Numbered from the stretch's first letter, positions 8,595-17,447 are shown. The stretch is DNA of 64,000 nt from Vineibacter terrae (GCF_008039615.1 NZ_VDUZ01000009.1:149356-213355); one strand, 5' to 3'. The notes: generated from the letters alone by a model not told the origin. Program-made: numbers and translations.

Positions 8595-9437
8595 CTACGA
8601 GCCGGTGTGCTCCAGCTCGGCGCACGCGGACACCTTGTCCAGCCCCTCGGGTGTCAGGAACACCCAGGACCTGCGTGCGTCGGCGGGATCCTGCTCGCGG
8701 CGGAACAGGCCGGCGTCGATCATCTGCGAGAGGCGGCGCAAGGCCGTGGCGTGGGGCGCGCCCGATGCCAGGCACAGCGCCGAGACGTGATAGGGCCGCT
8801 GCGTGGAGTGGGCGTCGAACAGCTCGAGCAGCATGATCCAGCCGGGGTCGATCTCGAACTGCGCGCCGAGGATCTTGCGCCGCCTGCCGATCGCTTCGAG
8901 CTCGCGCAGCGCCCAGGCGCGTCGCGCGTCGCTTTCCTTGCGGCTCTCCGGCCGATTTGCCGTGTCGCGGATCGGTGCCCGCACGGCTGCAACCGGCGGC
9001 AGCTCGACGAGGGTGCGGATGCGCGCAACCAGCTCGGCGATGCGCAGCGGCTTGGCGAAGAAGTCGACGGCGCCCAGTCGCAAAGCCGAGACGGTCATGG
9101 GGACATTGGCGCGCCCGGACATGAAGACGATGTGGGGCGCGGCCTGCTTGCGGTTGCGCACGGCCTTGGCGAACTCCAGGCCGCTGATCTCCGGCATCGC
9201 CACGTCAGTGAGGATCACGCGGATCGAGTCGCTGCGCTCGAGCGCGGCGATTGCCGGCGCCGCGCGCATGAACGCGCAGCAAGGGATTTTCTCCCGTGCG
9301 AAGATGTCGGCCAGCGCCTCGGTCGTCGCCCTGTCGTCGTCCACGATCATGACGAGCGGCTCTTGCAGGCGAGGCGCTGAACGTGCGCCGCCTGTACCCT
9401 CGCTCAATCGAGACTCGCCGGGTATGGACGTATTCAT
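8595..9437 (-). CDS. Response regulator with C-terminal MarR-like winged helix
   Basis: The 280-residue protein has an intact receiver at about 28-145 (IVDDDRATTE, LTDVAMPEISG, FMSGRANVP, FAKPLR) and a C-terminal winged helix (HVSALCLASGAPHATALRRLSQMIDAGLFRR, then the wing DPADARRSWVFLTPEG). That pairing differs from the usual OmpR, NarL or NtrC outputs. It is a paralogue of the gene at 10512-11315, with the kinase-like gene between them. A TTGCGGCC-N7-GGCCGCAA palindrome lies just upstream of its start and could be its own operator. Confidence 0.85.
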   Translation of the reverse strand: MNTSIPGESRLSEGTGGARSAPRLQEPLVMIVDDDRATTEALADIFAREKIPCCAFMRAAPAIAALERSDSIRVILTDVAMPEISGLEFAKAVRNRKQAAPHIVFMSGRANVPMTVSALRLGAVDFFAKPLRIAELVARIRTLVELPPVAAVRAPIRDTANRPESRKESDARRAWALRELEAIGRRRKILGAQFEIDPGWIMLLELFDAHSTQRPYHVSALCLASGAPHATALRRLSQMIDAGLFRREQDPADARRSWVFLTPEGLDKVSACAELEHTGS

Positions 9438-9450
9438 GACCGATCATCAA

Positions 9451-9473
9451 TTGCGGCCAAAATGTGGCCGCAA
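9451..9473. promoter_or_regulatory. Palindrome TTGCGGCC-N7-GGCCGCAA, candidate operator
   Basis: Two perfect 8-bp arms are separated by AAAATGT. The site is 13 bases before the start of the receiver/winged-helix gene at 9437 and about 210 bases before the divergent kinase-like gene. Size and symmetry fit a dimeric winged-helix repressor, and autoregulation is the simplest reading. Inferred from position and symmetry only. Confidence 0.45.
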
Positions 9474-9684
9474 GATCTATTATGAACTTAATCTAAACCT
9501 GCAAGGAGCGCCTCGCAAAGTCAAAGAAAAGGACAATTCATTCATTTTGAATGTGTCTGACCGCGTGCAAAATGGGTGAAGGCGCTACCATGGCGCATCT
9601 CGGCGATGTCGGGCAGCTTGGGTGATGGCACGCCGTCGGGGCGTGACGGCCGACAGCGTTGCCCGTGCGTCCTCAGGAACAATC

Positions 9685-10446
9685 ATGACGATACGCCGGC
9701 TGTCCATTGAATCCGAGCTGAGGGTGCTGCAGGAAGCCGTGGCCTCGGCCGTGCACGAGCTGTCCCAGCCGCTCAACGTCGTCAACCTGCTGGCGGACAA
9801 CGCGCTTGACGATGTCGCCACCCTGGAGGCGGCTGGTGTCGCCGATGCGGCGGTGCTGGGAGGCTTGCGGCGGCGCGTCGAAGCGATCGTGGAGCATGCG
9901 GGCAAGGCTTCCGACATCACCCGCTGGGTGCGCGCCTTTGCTGTCGGGATTGGCGAGGAGGCGACGGTTTTTGATCCCGGTGCGGTGATCGATCGGGTCG
10001 CCGGTATATTCGGAAACGACTTGCGCGTCGCTGGCGTCGACCTCGGCGTTGACACCACCTCGGCCGGCGGCGACCTGGTTGTCGGCAACGAGGCACTGTT
10101 CGGCTTCGCGCTGACGGAAGCCATCCTGTGGATGGCACGCGAGCCGGGGCAGCCTGCAGTCGTGGACACAATGGCCGAGGCGCCGCTTCGGCAGCTCGTG
10201 GTTCGCTGCATGACGGACCCGTCATCGGCCGTCGTGGCCGTGACGGTCGGCAGCGAGCTGCCGGCACCGGCCGGCGATCAGGTTGAAGACGGGGAGGGCC
10301 GGCGCGGGCTGGCGTCGGAGCCGGACGAGGCTGTCGCGGTGGCCTTGCCGCTTCTTGCGCGCGCCGGACAAGGCGCGGGCGCGAGCCTCGTGATGACCCG
10401 GAAGGACCGCAGCGTCCGCATCACCTTGTCGCTGCCGTTGTCCTGA
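9685..10446 (+). CDS. Sensorless histidine-kinase-like protein with degenerate ATPase domain
   Basis: The 253-residue soluble protein has a DHp helix with H24 in SAVHELSQPLNVVN, the standard H-box. There is no sensor or membrane segment before it. The C-terminal half aligns with a kinase ATP-binding domain only at its last strands (GAGASLVMTRKDRSVRITLSLPL). I cannot find a convincing N-box Asn or a DxGxG motif. It may therefore be a phosphotransfer protein, in the manner of ChpT, rather than a true kinase. The start at 9685 follows AGGAAC. It lies between two paralogous receiver/winged-helix genes, both on the opposite strand. Confidence 0.7.
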   Translation: MTIRRLSIESELRVLQEAVASAVHELSQPLNVVNLLADNALDDVATLEAAGVADAAVLGGLRRRVEAIVEHAGKASDITRWVRAFAVGIGEEATVFDPGAVIDRVAGIFGNDLRVAGVDLGVDTTSAGGDLVVGNEALFGFALTEAILWMAREPGQPAVVDTMAEAPLRQLVVRCMTDPSSAVVAVTVGSELPAPAGDQVEDGEGRRGLASEPDEAVAVALPLLARAGQGAGASLVMTRKDRSVRITLSLPLS

Positions 10447-10478
10447 TCCGATGGTTCGGGCGAACCGAAATGGGCGAT

Positions 10479-10497
10479 CGCCCGGCGTAGCCGGGCG
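10479..10497. terminator. Hairpin between convergent kinase-like and regulator genes
   Basis: CGCCCGGC, loop GTA, and GCCGGGCG form a perfect 8-bp stem between the stops at 10446 (plus strand) and 10512 (minus strand). No T tract follows. Probably a two-way transcription stop. Confidence 0.4.
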
Positions 10498-10511
10498 ACG
10501 CCGCGGGCACG

Positions 10512-11315
10512 TCAATGGACGATGCTGACCTGGGAAACGATCTTGCTCACCATCTCGATAGCGCGGTCCGTCAGCGCCACCCAGATGCGCCGCGCATCCT
10601 TGGGGTCGCGCTCCTTCACGACATAGCCGTCCGCCATGAGGTCGCTCAGGCGACGCAGCGCGCTCGTCTGAGGCACACCCGATGCGGCGCACAGGGCCGA
10701 GACAGGAACCTGCTGGCCGCTCAGTCGGGCATGCATCAGCTCCATCAGCATGTTCCAGCCAGGCTCATCGCTGAACCGTGCGCCCATGACCCGCTCGCGC
10801 GCCAGGCGATAGCGGCGCTCCTGCATCAGCCAGCGCGCCTGCGCTGCCAGCGCGTCATCGGTCTTGCTCGGAGCTTCGGCCGGCGCCGGTGCGGGTGCCG
10901 CCACGGCCGGTGCCGAGAGGAGCTGCTCGACCCGTTGCACCACGTCGCGCGGCCGCAGCGGCTTGGTCAGGAAATCAGACGCGCCCAGGCGCAGCGCCTT
11001 GACCGCCGAGTCGACCGTCGCTTCGCCGGTCATGAACAGCAGGTGCAGCGTATGGTTCGATGCGTACGTCGCCGACACGTCGGCCGCGAAGTCGAAGCCT
11101 GACATCCCGGGCATGCGGATATCGCTGATCAGCACGCGAATGCTGTTCCATTTCGCCAGGGCTTCGCGGGCTTCCGCGACACTTGAAACGCCGCGGCTGG
11201 GGATACGATGACGGGTGAGAAATTCGGCAATCTCGGTGCTGCAGGCGGCTTCATCATCGACGATCAGAGCCACTGGAGCATCATTCGCGGACGAATGCGC
11301 GGACAGCGCGGTCAT
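10512..11315 (-). CDS. Response regulator with C-terminal MarR-like winged helix (paralogue)
   Basis: The 267-residue protein has an intact receiver (LIVDDEAACS, LISDIRMPGMSG, FMTGEATVD, LTKPLRPRD), an alanine/proline linker near 140-160, and a winged helix (VPVSALCAASGVPQTSALRRLSDLMADGYVVKERDPKDARRIWVALTDR). The layout and many residues match the 8595-9437 protein, so the two arose by duplication. The ribosome site AAGGTG precedes the ATG at 11315. The phosphate source could be the kinase-like protein next door, though this is untested. Confidence 0.87.
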   Translation of the reverse strand: MTALSAHSSANDAPVALIVDDEAACSTEIAEFLTRHRIPSRGVSSVAEAREALAKWNSIRVLISDIRMPGMSGFDFAADVSATYASNHTLHLLFMTGEATVDSAVKALRLGASDFLTKPLRPRDVVQRVEQLLSAPAVAAPAPAPAEAPSKTDDALAAQARWLMQERRYRLARERVMGARFSDEPGWNMLMELMHARLSGQQVPVSALCAASGVPQTSALRRLSDLMADGYVVKERDPKDARRIWVALTDRAIEMVSKIVSQVSIVH

Positions 11316-11676
11316 TGTTTCACCTTAATAAATGGAGGATTATTTGGTTCGCAAAACTCTGACTTATGTGAGTGGAGTCACCATATCCGGTGCAAAAGAG
11401 CCAGAACCATTTGATGCAGGCCGCTAAAAAATCCTCAGGGCGGCTGCATTTAACGTCCGATTGACGCTGGTTTGAGTTGGCAGAAGCTCAATATCTATGG
11501 GCTGGCGATGTAGTTCACCCTACATGCGGGATTTGGTTCAATCTGAACAGATCGCCGAAAGCGGGCCCGGCCGGGCGGAAGACCACCATGCTCACGGCTC
11601 GGGCAGGCTTGGTCGCCCCGCCAGCCGGGCAAGGTCGTCAGAGAGAGGTGAACGTCGCAGGGGCAATGCCCCGCGA
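11316..11676. other. 361-base gap upstream of a regulator gene
   Basis: No convincing gene. Bases 11316-11420 are clearly more A/T-rich than the surroundings and probably hold the promoter of the regulator starting at 11315. Bases 11416-11451 contain an imperfect hairpin (ATGCAG...CTGCAT with GC-rich inner pairs). Nothing else stands out. Confidence 0.4.
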
Positions 11677-12126
11677 TCAGTGCACGAGGCGCAGTTGCGG
11701 CTGGGGCGCAGTCGGTTCGGATGAGAGCGACTCGGACGCGAGGGCCAGAACGGCCTCGGAATCGCCGCGGGTGGCGATCCCCAGCACCGACTTCACGAAG
11801 CGCGCCAGCGGCGCCATCGCCACCGGCGTGCGGATGACGATGACCAGCAGCCGGCCGTTGAAGTAGACCTCGTCCTTGGCGGCGCTGGCCTCGGACAGGA
11901 GGACAATCAGTGGTGGGTCAGCCGATTCCTGGAGGGCGTGGAACAGTGCGATGCCCGTCGACCCGGGGCGGCAGACGACGACACGCGCGCCGACATCCTC
12001 GATCAGCCGGACGACGGACGCATCCGACGTGGCATGCGCATCGATGTCGTGCGCCTTGAGCCATGAGACGATCTCGCTGCAGCTCGTTGGGTTGTCGTCG
12101 GCAACGACGACGGCGTTCGCCGGCAT
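11677..12126 (-). CDS. Degenerate receiver-like protein (pseudo-receiver) A
   Basis: The 149-residue protein has receiver-like spacing and keeps an acidic pair (VVVADDNPTS) and a Ser (VLLSEAS). The strand that should carry the phospho-acceptor Asp reads RVVVCRPGSTG, with no Asp, and the usual KP motif is replaced by RTP. It therefore probably cannot be phosphorylated in the usual way. It is a close relative of the gene at 12243-12692, 116 bases away on the same strand. The start ATG has GAGG about 9 bases upstream. Partner and output are unknown. Confidence 0.72.
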   Translation of the reverse strand: MPANAVVVADDNPTSCSEIVSWLKAHDIDAHATSDASVVRLIEDVGARVVVCRPGSTGIALFHALQESADPPLIVLLSEASAAKDEVYFNGRLLVIVIRTPVAMAPLARFVKSVLGIATRGDSEAVLALASESLSSEPTAPQPQLRLVH

Positions 12127-12242
12127 GCGAAGGATCCTCGTTTCATGCGCATTGCAGATCTAGGCGAGCGCTGGTCCTCCCTCAATCGGCAACCGATCCG
12201 CCGCGGACCGTCCATCGCCGCCGGCGCCGCTTCGGGCCAGGG

Positions 12243-12692
12243 TCAGTGCAGGGTCCGCGGCTGTCGGCCGACATGAAACAGGAGGCGTTCGGGCATCGTG
12301 CCGTCGTTGGGCGACGCCTCGGACCGGTCGAGCCGCGCGACGATCTGCAGGGCCGTGCGGATGAAGCGGCTGAGCGCCACCATGCGCACGGGTGCCCGCA
12401 CGACGGCGATCACCGTCCGGCCATCGAAATAGACGTCGTCCCGGATCTTCGGATCCTCCGACAGGACCACCACCATAGGTGGCTCCGGCAATTCGCGGAC
12501 GGTATGGCAAAAGGACAGGCCGTCGGACGTGTCGCTGCACACCACCACGCGCGGCTTCAATTCGCGGACCATGTCGAGAGCGGTCTGATCCGACGTGCCG
12601 TAGGCGCTGACATCCTGCGACTCAAGCCATTGCAGAACTTTCCCGCTCCTGATCGCTTCGTCGTCGGCGACTACCACGGCATTGCGTCGCAT
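12243..12692 (-). CDS. Degenerate receiver-like protein (pseudo-receiver) B
   Basis: The 149-residue paralogue of the 11677-12126 protein shares the start (NAVVVADDEAIRSGKVLQWLESQDVSAYGTSD) and the segment DDVYFDGRTVIAVVRAPVRM. The acceptor region reads RVVVCSDTSDG, where an Asp is present but shifted by one residue. The conserved Lys is replaced (RAP). GGAGGACC precedes the start. It is divergent from the MetE-like gene, sharing a gap of about 210 bases. Confidence 0.72.
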   Translation of the reverse strand: MRRNAVVVADDEAIRSGKVLQWLESQDVSAYGTSDQTALDMVRELKPRVVVCSDTSDGLSFCHTVRELPEPPMVVVLSEDPKIRDDVYFDGRTVIAVVRAPVRMVALSRFIRTALQIVARLDRSEASPNDGTMPERLLFHVGRQPRTLH

Positions 12693-12905
12693 CCCGGTCC
12701 TCCACGGCCCAACCCGTTGTGTCTAGAGGCAGGGCGCTGGCCGCTCAATCGACATTGAATCCGGAGCGGACCTTTCGGGCTGGCACTGCAACTTCCTTCT
12801 CGCGCGGCAAAGACTGAGCGGCGGCAGGGCCGTTTCGGCGCAATCGCGAACACGCGTGCAGGCTGATAGGATCGCAGCGTGCATGGCGTTTGCGGGAGGG
12901 ACATG

Positions 12906-14021
12906 ATGAGCGGCGGCAAGAAGCCACCTTTTCGGGCCGACCATGTCGGCAGCCTGTTGCGACCGAAGGAGGTGCTGCGGGCGCGAGACGATCGCATGGC
13001 GGGGCGCATTTCTGCCGACGAGCTGCGTGCCGTCGAAGACAAGGCGATCCGCGACGTGGTGAAGATGCAGGAGGATATCGGGCTGCTGGGCGTCACCGAC
13101 GGCGAGTTCCGGCGCGCCTCCTGGCACATGGACTACCTGTATCAGGTCGGCGGCGTCACCAAGACGCAGGACAATCTGAAGGTTCAGTTCCGTAACGAGC
13201 AGGGGGTGATTGAGTTCACGCCGGCGGCGCTGCGTGTCACCGGCAAGCTGAAGCTGGAGAAGTGCATCTTCGGCAACGACTTCCAGTTCCTGCAGTCGGT
13301 CGCCACCGCGACGCCGAAGCTCACGATACCGTCGCCGAGCATGATGCACTATCGCGGCGGACGGGCCGCGATCGATGCCTCGGTCTATCCCGCGATGGAG
13401 GATTTCTGGCTCGATCTCGGCAAGGCCTACGCCGAGGAGCTGGCGGCGCTGGCCCGGCTCGGCTGCTCATATGTGCAGCTCGACGACACCAGCCTGGCCT
13501 ACCTGAACGATCCGGCTCAACGCCGGCACATCGCCGAGCTCGGTGGCGATGGCGAGCAGCAGCACCTGACCTATATCCGCCTGATCAATGCCGCCTTGGC
13601 CGGCAAGCCGGATGGCATGACGGTCTGCACGCATATGTGCCGCGGCAACTTCCGGTCGTCGTGGGTGGCGTCCGGCGGCTACGACCATGTCGCCGAAGCC
13701 TTGTTCGGGCAGCTCGCCGTCGATGGCTTCTTCCTGGAGTATGACGATGCGCGCTCAGGCGGCTTCGAGCCGCTGCGCTTCGTGCCGAAGGGCAAGATGG
13801 TGGTGCTGGGGCTCGTGACGACCAAGAAAGGCGCGCTGGAGAAGAAGGACGACCTCAAGCGGCGCATCGACGAGGCCGCGAAATACGTGCCGCTGGAGCA
13901 GATCTGCCTCAGCCCGCAATGCGGCTTCTCGTCGACGGTCGACGGAAATGCGCTGACCCTCGACGAGCAGATCGCCAAGCTGCGCCTGATCGTCGACACC
14001 GCGCGCGAGGTATGGGGTTAG
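12906..14021 (+). CDS. Cobalamin-independent methionine synthase (MetE C-terminal type) family protein
   Basis: The 371-residue protein matches only the C-terminal catalytic half of MetE, which in full length is about 750 residues. The zinc site can be read as His and Cys in TVCTHMCRGNF, Glu in FFLEYDDAR and Cys in LSPQCGFSS. The N-terminal RADHVGSLLRPKEVL is typical of short MetE-like proteins, many of which move methyl or related groups in catabolism rather than make methionine. I prefer the second of two adjacent ATGs because GGGAGGG is then 5 bases away. The substrate is unknown. Confidence 0.85.
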   Translation: MSGGKKPPFRADHVGSLLRPKEVLRARDDRMAGRISADELRAVEDKAIRDVVKMQEDIGLLGVTDGEFRRASWHMDYLYQVGGVTKTQDNLKVQFRNEQGVIEFTPAALRVTGKLKLEKCIFGNDFQFLQSVATATPKLTIPSPSMMHYRGGRAAIDASVYPAMEDFWLDLGKAYAEELAALARLGCSYVQLDDTSLAYLNDPAQRRHIAELGGDGEQQHLTYIRLINAALAGKPDGMTVCTHMCRGNFRSSWVASGGYDHVAEALFGQLAVDGFFLEYDDARSGGFEPLRFVPKGKMVVLGLVTTKKGALEKKDDLKRRIDEAAKYVPLEQICLSPQCGFSSTVDGNALTLDEQIAKLRLIVDTAREVWG

Positions 14022-14052
14022 ACTCTGGCTATCGGTAGAAGGTGAGTCATGA

Positions 14053-14130
14053 CTGTCATCCCGAGCGCCCCTTCGACAGGCTCAGGAGAGGGATCTCCTG
14101 AGCCTGTCGAAGGGGCGCTCGGGATGACAG
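14053..14130. repeat. Dispersed inverted repeat, perfect 36-bp arms
   Basis: Arms 14053-14088 and 14095-14130 are exact complements around a 6-base loop. The outer end (CTGTCATCCCGAGCGC) matches the other dispersed copies, but the inner part (CCTTCGACAGGCTCAGGAG) differs. It sits between two convergent genes and could also stop transcription. Confidence 0.9.
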
Positions 14131-14158
14131 GTGTATCAGCGACCAGCGATTCCAGGTA

Positions 14159-15139
14159 CTACCCGGCGGCGATGGCAGCGGCCCGTGCCAGGGCGGCTTG
14201 CGGCAGCGGTCCCTTGCTCACCGCCTGCCCCGCCGCCTCCAGCTCGTCGAGCGTTGATGTGCCGACCAGCATGGTGGTCATCGCCGGGTTGGCGATGACG
14301 AAACGCAGCGCGGCCTCGATGATGCTGCCGGCATGGCCTTCGCGCACCAGGGCTTCGAACTGCCGCGCCCGACGGGCGTCGGCGGCGTAGCTCGGGCCCG
14401 AGCCGATGGGGTCGACGGCGGCCATGCCGATCGGGTGTCGTGCCTCGCTGCCGCTTAGCGCGCCGCCGGCCAGGGCACGGATGCCAATGACCCCCATGTC
14501 GGCGCGCTGCGTGCGGTCGAGCAGGCGGCCATAATCCTGGCCCGGCATGCCTTCGGGTGCGGCGTTGCCGGCTGTCGGGTTCAGCATGTTGTAGACGAGC
14601 TGCGCCGTGTCGAAGGCGCGGGCGTCGGCGACGGTGTGCAGCGCCGCCGTGTCACCCAGCGCGGTAATGCCGATGAAGCGGGTCTTGCCCTGCTGTCGCA
14701 GGCGTTCGAAGGCGGCGACAGCTTCATCCAGAACCGCGGCGACGCCGATCGTCGTGCCGTGTCCGTCGGTGGTGATCGGGTTGTGCAGCTGGAACAGATC
14801 GACATGGTCGCGGCCCAGGCGGCGCAGGCTGTCCTCCAGCGAGCGGGCCACGGCATCGCCGATCCGGCCGCGCTCGACCGGTGTCGGCAGGCGCACCTTG
14901 GTGCCCACGATGACGTCAGGCCGCAATGTCGCGAGCACCCGGCCGAGATTGCGCTCCGACTCGCCATCGCCGTACAGCGCCGCCGTATCGAAATAGTTGA
15001 TGCCCAGCTCGACTGCGCGCGCGATGGCGCGCTCCTGGTCTGCGGCGCTGCCGCGCACCATAAGGCCGCCCACGGCACCGCAGCCGTAACCCAGCACCGA
15101 TGTCTTCAACTCCGTCCGTCCGAGCCTGCGCAACTCCAT
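14159..15139 (-). CDS. Aldo/keto reductase
   Basis: The 326-residue (alpha/beta)8-barrel protein should reduce a carbonyl with NADPH. Catalytic residues are visible: Asp and Tyr in YFDTAALYGDGESE, Lys in VIVGTKVR and His in LFQLHNP. The length is normal for the family. The ribosome site GGGAGGG lies before the ATG. It ends close to the inverted repeat at 14053-14130 and begins about 80 bases from the lptD stop on the same strand. The substrate is unknown. Confidence 0.92.
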   Translation of the reverse strand: MELRRLGRTELKTSVLGYGCGAVGGLMVRGSAADQERAIARAVELGINYFDTAALYGDGESERNLGRVLATLRPDVIVGTKVRLPTPVERGRIGDAVARSLEDSLRRLGRDHVDLFQLHNPITTDGHGTTIGVAAVLDEAVAAFERLRQQGKTRFIGITALGDTAALHTVADARAFDTAQLVYNMLNPTAGNAAPEGMPGQDYGRLLDRTQRADMGVIGIRALAGGALSGSEARHPIGMAAVDPIGSGPSYAADARRARQFEALVREGHAGSIIEAALRFVIANPAMTTMLVGTSTLDELEAAGQAVSKGPLPQAALARAAAIAAG

Positions 15140-15221
15140 CGTGCCCTCCCTGGGATGCGGGCATCATATGATATCGCGGCGCGGTTCCGTCAGCCCTGTG
15201 GGGGGCATTTCCGGCGGGCCA

Positions 15222-17447
15222 TCAGAACGTCGTGTCCGTGGTCGGCTTGAGCCTGATCTGGAACCCGATGCGGGTATCGGGCTTGATTTCCTTGTCGGTG
15301 AAGTAGCGGCGTGTCACCCGCAGGCCGATCAGGAAGCACTCGTCCTCGTACTCGACCTTGCCCTGGATCTCGCGGGTTGCGCCGGCCTGGAGGTCGCGCG
15401 ATCCCCATGCCGTGACGATCCAGTTCTCGTGCGGCCGCACGATGACTCCGATCCGCCCCTCGGAGCGGTTGCCCAGCGACGCCGTCGGCTGCAGGTTGTC
15501 CTGGACCTTGATATAGCCGAGGAAGCCGCGGAACTCGCGCGGCCCGGCGCTGACCAGGGCGTCGACCTGGCGAACGCGGGTCGGATTGTCCTTGTCGACA
15601 CGGATGCGCCCGAACACGTCCCAGTACCGGCCAGGGCTGATCGACAGGGCGCCGATGAGGTCGGAGAGGCCCGAGCGCAGGCCGCTGCCGCTGGGGAAGG
15701 ACGTGTCGCGCTGGAAGCGGAAGCTCTGGCCGACGAATACCCAGCTCGAGCCGCCGCCGGCATCGTTGAGGCCCACCTTGAAGCCGTAATTGATGCGCTG
15801 GCCGCCTTCGAGGCGATCGTCGCCGGTGGTGCGGTTGGGGCTGAACAGGTTGGTCTCGTCGAACACCTGGTCGACGGCGTCCTCGTTGGGGATCTTCCAC
15901 TGCCGCCCCATGGGCGGCGCGGCGACGAAGCCCACGATCGGCTCGATCGTGAAATACGACCGCTCGCCGGCGCGGCGCATCAGGGGATAGCGCCAGTCGG
16001 CCGAGATCTGCGGGAAGATGCGAGCCTTGACGCCGGTGAACTGGTTGGCGGTGTTCTCCGGGTCGACGGCGTCGTGGACGTCATAGATGTCGCCGCGCAC
16101 CGTTGCCAGCACGTTGAAGACGTGGCCGTCGCGCGTGACGTGGGTGAAATCGTAGCCGATGCGCGCCATCAGGCGGGTGCTGTCGGCACCCTCGTCCCGG
16201 AACAGGTAGCGCATGTTGGTGTCGGCGATGAAATGGCCGCCGAACGGCATCTGCTCGCCCACGAAGTTGTAGCTGGCGATCGGCAGGACATACGGTGCCT
16301 GGCGCTGCGACACGTTCGAGCGCATCTCCTGGAAGCCGTATGCGAAGATCGAGCCGTAGCTGCGGCGGTTGAACGTCTCGACCCAGGCCTTGCTGGTCAG
16401 GAACGAGCTGCTGTCGATATCGTAATAGCGCAGGTAGGTCTTGTCGGTGGCACGCTGGAGCTGCATGCCGGCGCGCCAGTTTTCGTCGAGGTTGAACTGC
16501 GAGGTCCCGAAGACATGGCCGCGCACCTCGGCTCCCTCGCGGTCGTGGAACCAGTCGCGGGTGATCGAACCCTTGAACTGGATGTCGCCTTCGTCGAAGC
16601 GCTTGCGGATGTCGCCCGACATGACCAGGCCGCGCCTCGTGAGGAAACGCGGGGAGAGCGTGATGTCGGCCGTGTCGTCGATCACGCCGTAGTACGGCAG
16701 CGTCATGCCGTAGCCGAGCTGGCCCGAGTGCTCGAAGCTGGGCGTCAGGATGCCGGAACGCCGCTTCACGCTGGGATCGGGATGCGAGAAGTAGGGCGTC
16801 CACGCCACCGGCACGCCGAAGAACTCCAGGGTGGCGTCGTAGAAGTAGATGTCCTTCTTTTCCTTGTCGTGGACGATGCGCGCCGCCTTCACCTGCCACA
16901 GCGGGGCGCGCATGGGATCGTCCTTGCAGGGATCGCAGGGCGAATACACTGCCTTCTTGATCTCGGTGATCTTGCCTTCCGTGAACTGGCCGCTGTTGCC
17001 GGCCAGTCGCGCGTCGTTGGCCAGCCGTGCCCGGATGTCGCGTGCGGCACCTTCCTTGAGGTCGCCGGTGACCTGCATCTGGTCCGCGTAGATCACCTCG
17101 CCCGTAGGCTCGACGATGCGGACATGGCCGATCGCGGTCATGATGTCGCGCTTGCGGTCGTAGACGACGCGGTCGGCCTGCAGGATGCGATCGTTCTGCG
17201 ACATTTCGACGTTGCCGCTGGCGGTGACCACGTCGGTCGTGCGGTCGTAGGTGACGTCGTTGGCCTGCACGAGCACCGGCTGCTCGGTGGACGGCTTCTC
17301 GCGCGAGGGCACCACCGGCTGCTGGCGGACCCGGTCGGGGTCAGTGCGGTCGGGCTTCCTGTCCGGCCGAAGCTGGGCCGACGCGGGGACAGTCTCGAAG
17401 AACGCCAGGCCGACAACCAGGAGAATGAGCGCGCGTAGGGCAGTCAC
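15222..17447 (-). CDS. lptD: LPS-assembly protein LptD
   Basis: The 741-residue outer-membrane protein inserts lipopolysaccharide into the outer leaflet. It begins with a signal peptide ending in PASAQ at residue 25. An OstA/LptA-like periplasmic domain follows (QANDVTYDRTTDVVTASGNVEM and similar beta-jellyroll repeats, about 55-170), then the large C-terminal barrel (PYFSHPDPSVKRRSGILTPSF is a family hallmark). A CDPC pair near residue 170 is a candidate disulfide. The start is a GTG with only a weak ribosome site, so an alternative nearby start is possible. The usual neighbours surA, pdxA and rsmA are absent here. Confidence 0.95.
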   Translation of the reverse strand: MTALRALILLVVGLAFFETVPASAQLRPDRKPDRTDPDRVRQQPVVPSREKPSTEQPVLVQANDVTYDRTTDVVTASGNVEMSQNDRILQADRVVYDRKRDIMTAIGHVRIVEPTGEVIYADQMQVTGDLKEGAARDIRARLANDARLAGNSGQFTEGKITEIKKAVYSPCDPCKDDPMRAPLWQVKAARIVHDKEKKDIYFYDATLEFFGVPVAWTPYFSHPDPSVKRRSGILTPSFEHSGQLGYGMTLPYYGVIDDTADITLSPRFLTRRGLVMSGDIRKRFDEGDIQFKGSITRDWFHDREGAEVRGHVFGTSQFNLDENWRAGMQLQRATDKTYLRYYDIDSSSFLTSKAWVETFNRRSYGSIFAYGFQEMRSNVSQRQAPYVLPIASYNFVGEQMPFGGHFIADTNMRYLFRDEGADSTRLMARIGYDFTHVTRDGHVFNVLATVRGDIYDVHDAVDPENTANQFTGVKARIFPQISADWRYPLMRRAGERSYFTIEPIVGFVAAPPMGRQWKIPNEDAVDQVFDETNLFSPNRTTGDDRLEGGQRINYGFKVGLNDAGGGSSWVFVGQSFRFQRDTSFPSGSGLRSGLSDLIGALSISPGRYWDVFGRIRVDKDNPTRVRQVDALVSAGPREFRGFLGYIKVQDNLQPTASLGNRSEGRIGVIVRPHENWIVTAWGSRDLQAGATREIQGKVEYEDECFLIGLRVTRRYFTDKEIKPDTRIGFQIRLKPTTDTTF

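Noticed and set aside
12906..14021. Full methionine synthase MetE
   Set aside because: Only the C-terminal half is present, at normal length for the short MetE-like family, so methionine synthesis is not claimed.
15141..17438. Open frame of about 765 residues opposite lptD
   Set aside because: Antisense shadow; the LptD reading has a signal peptide and both family domains.
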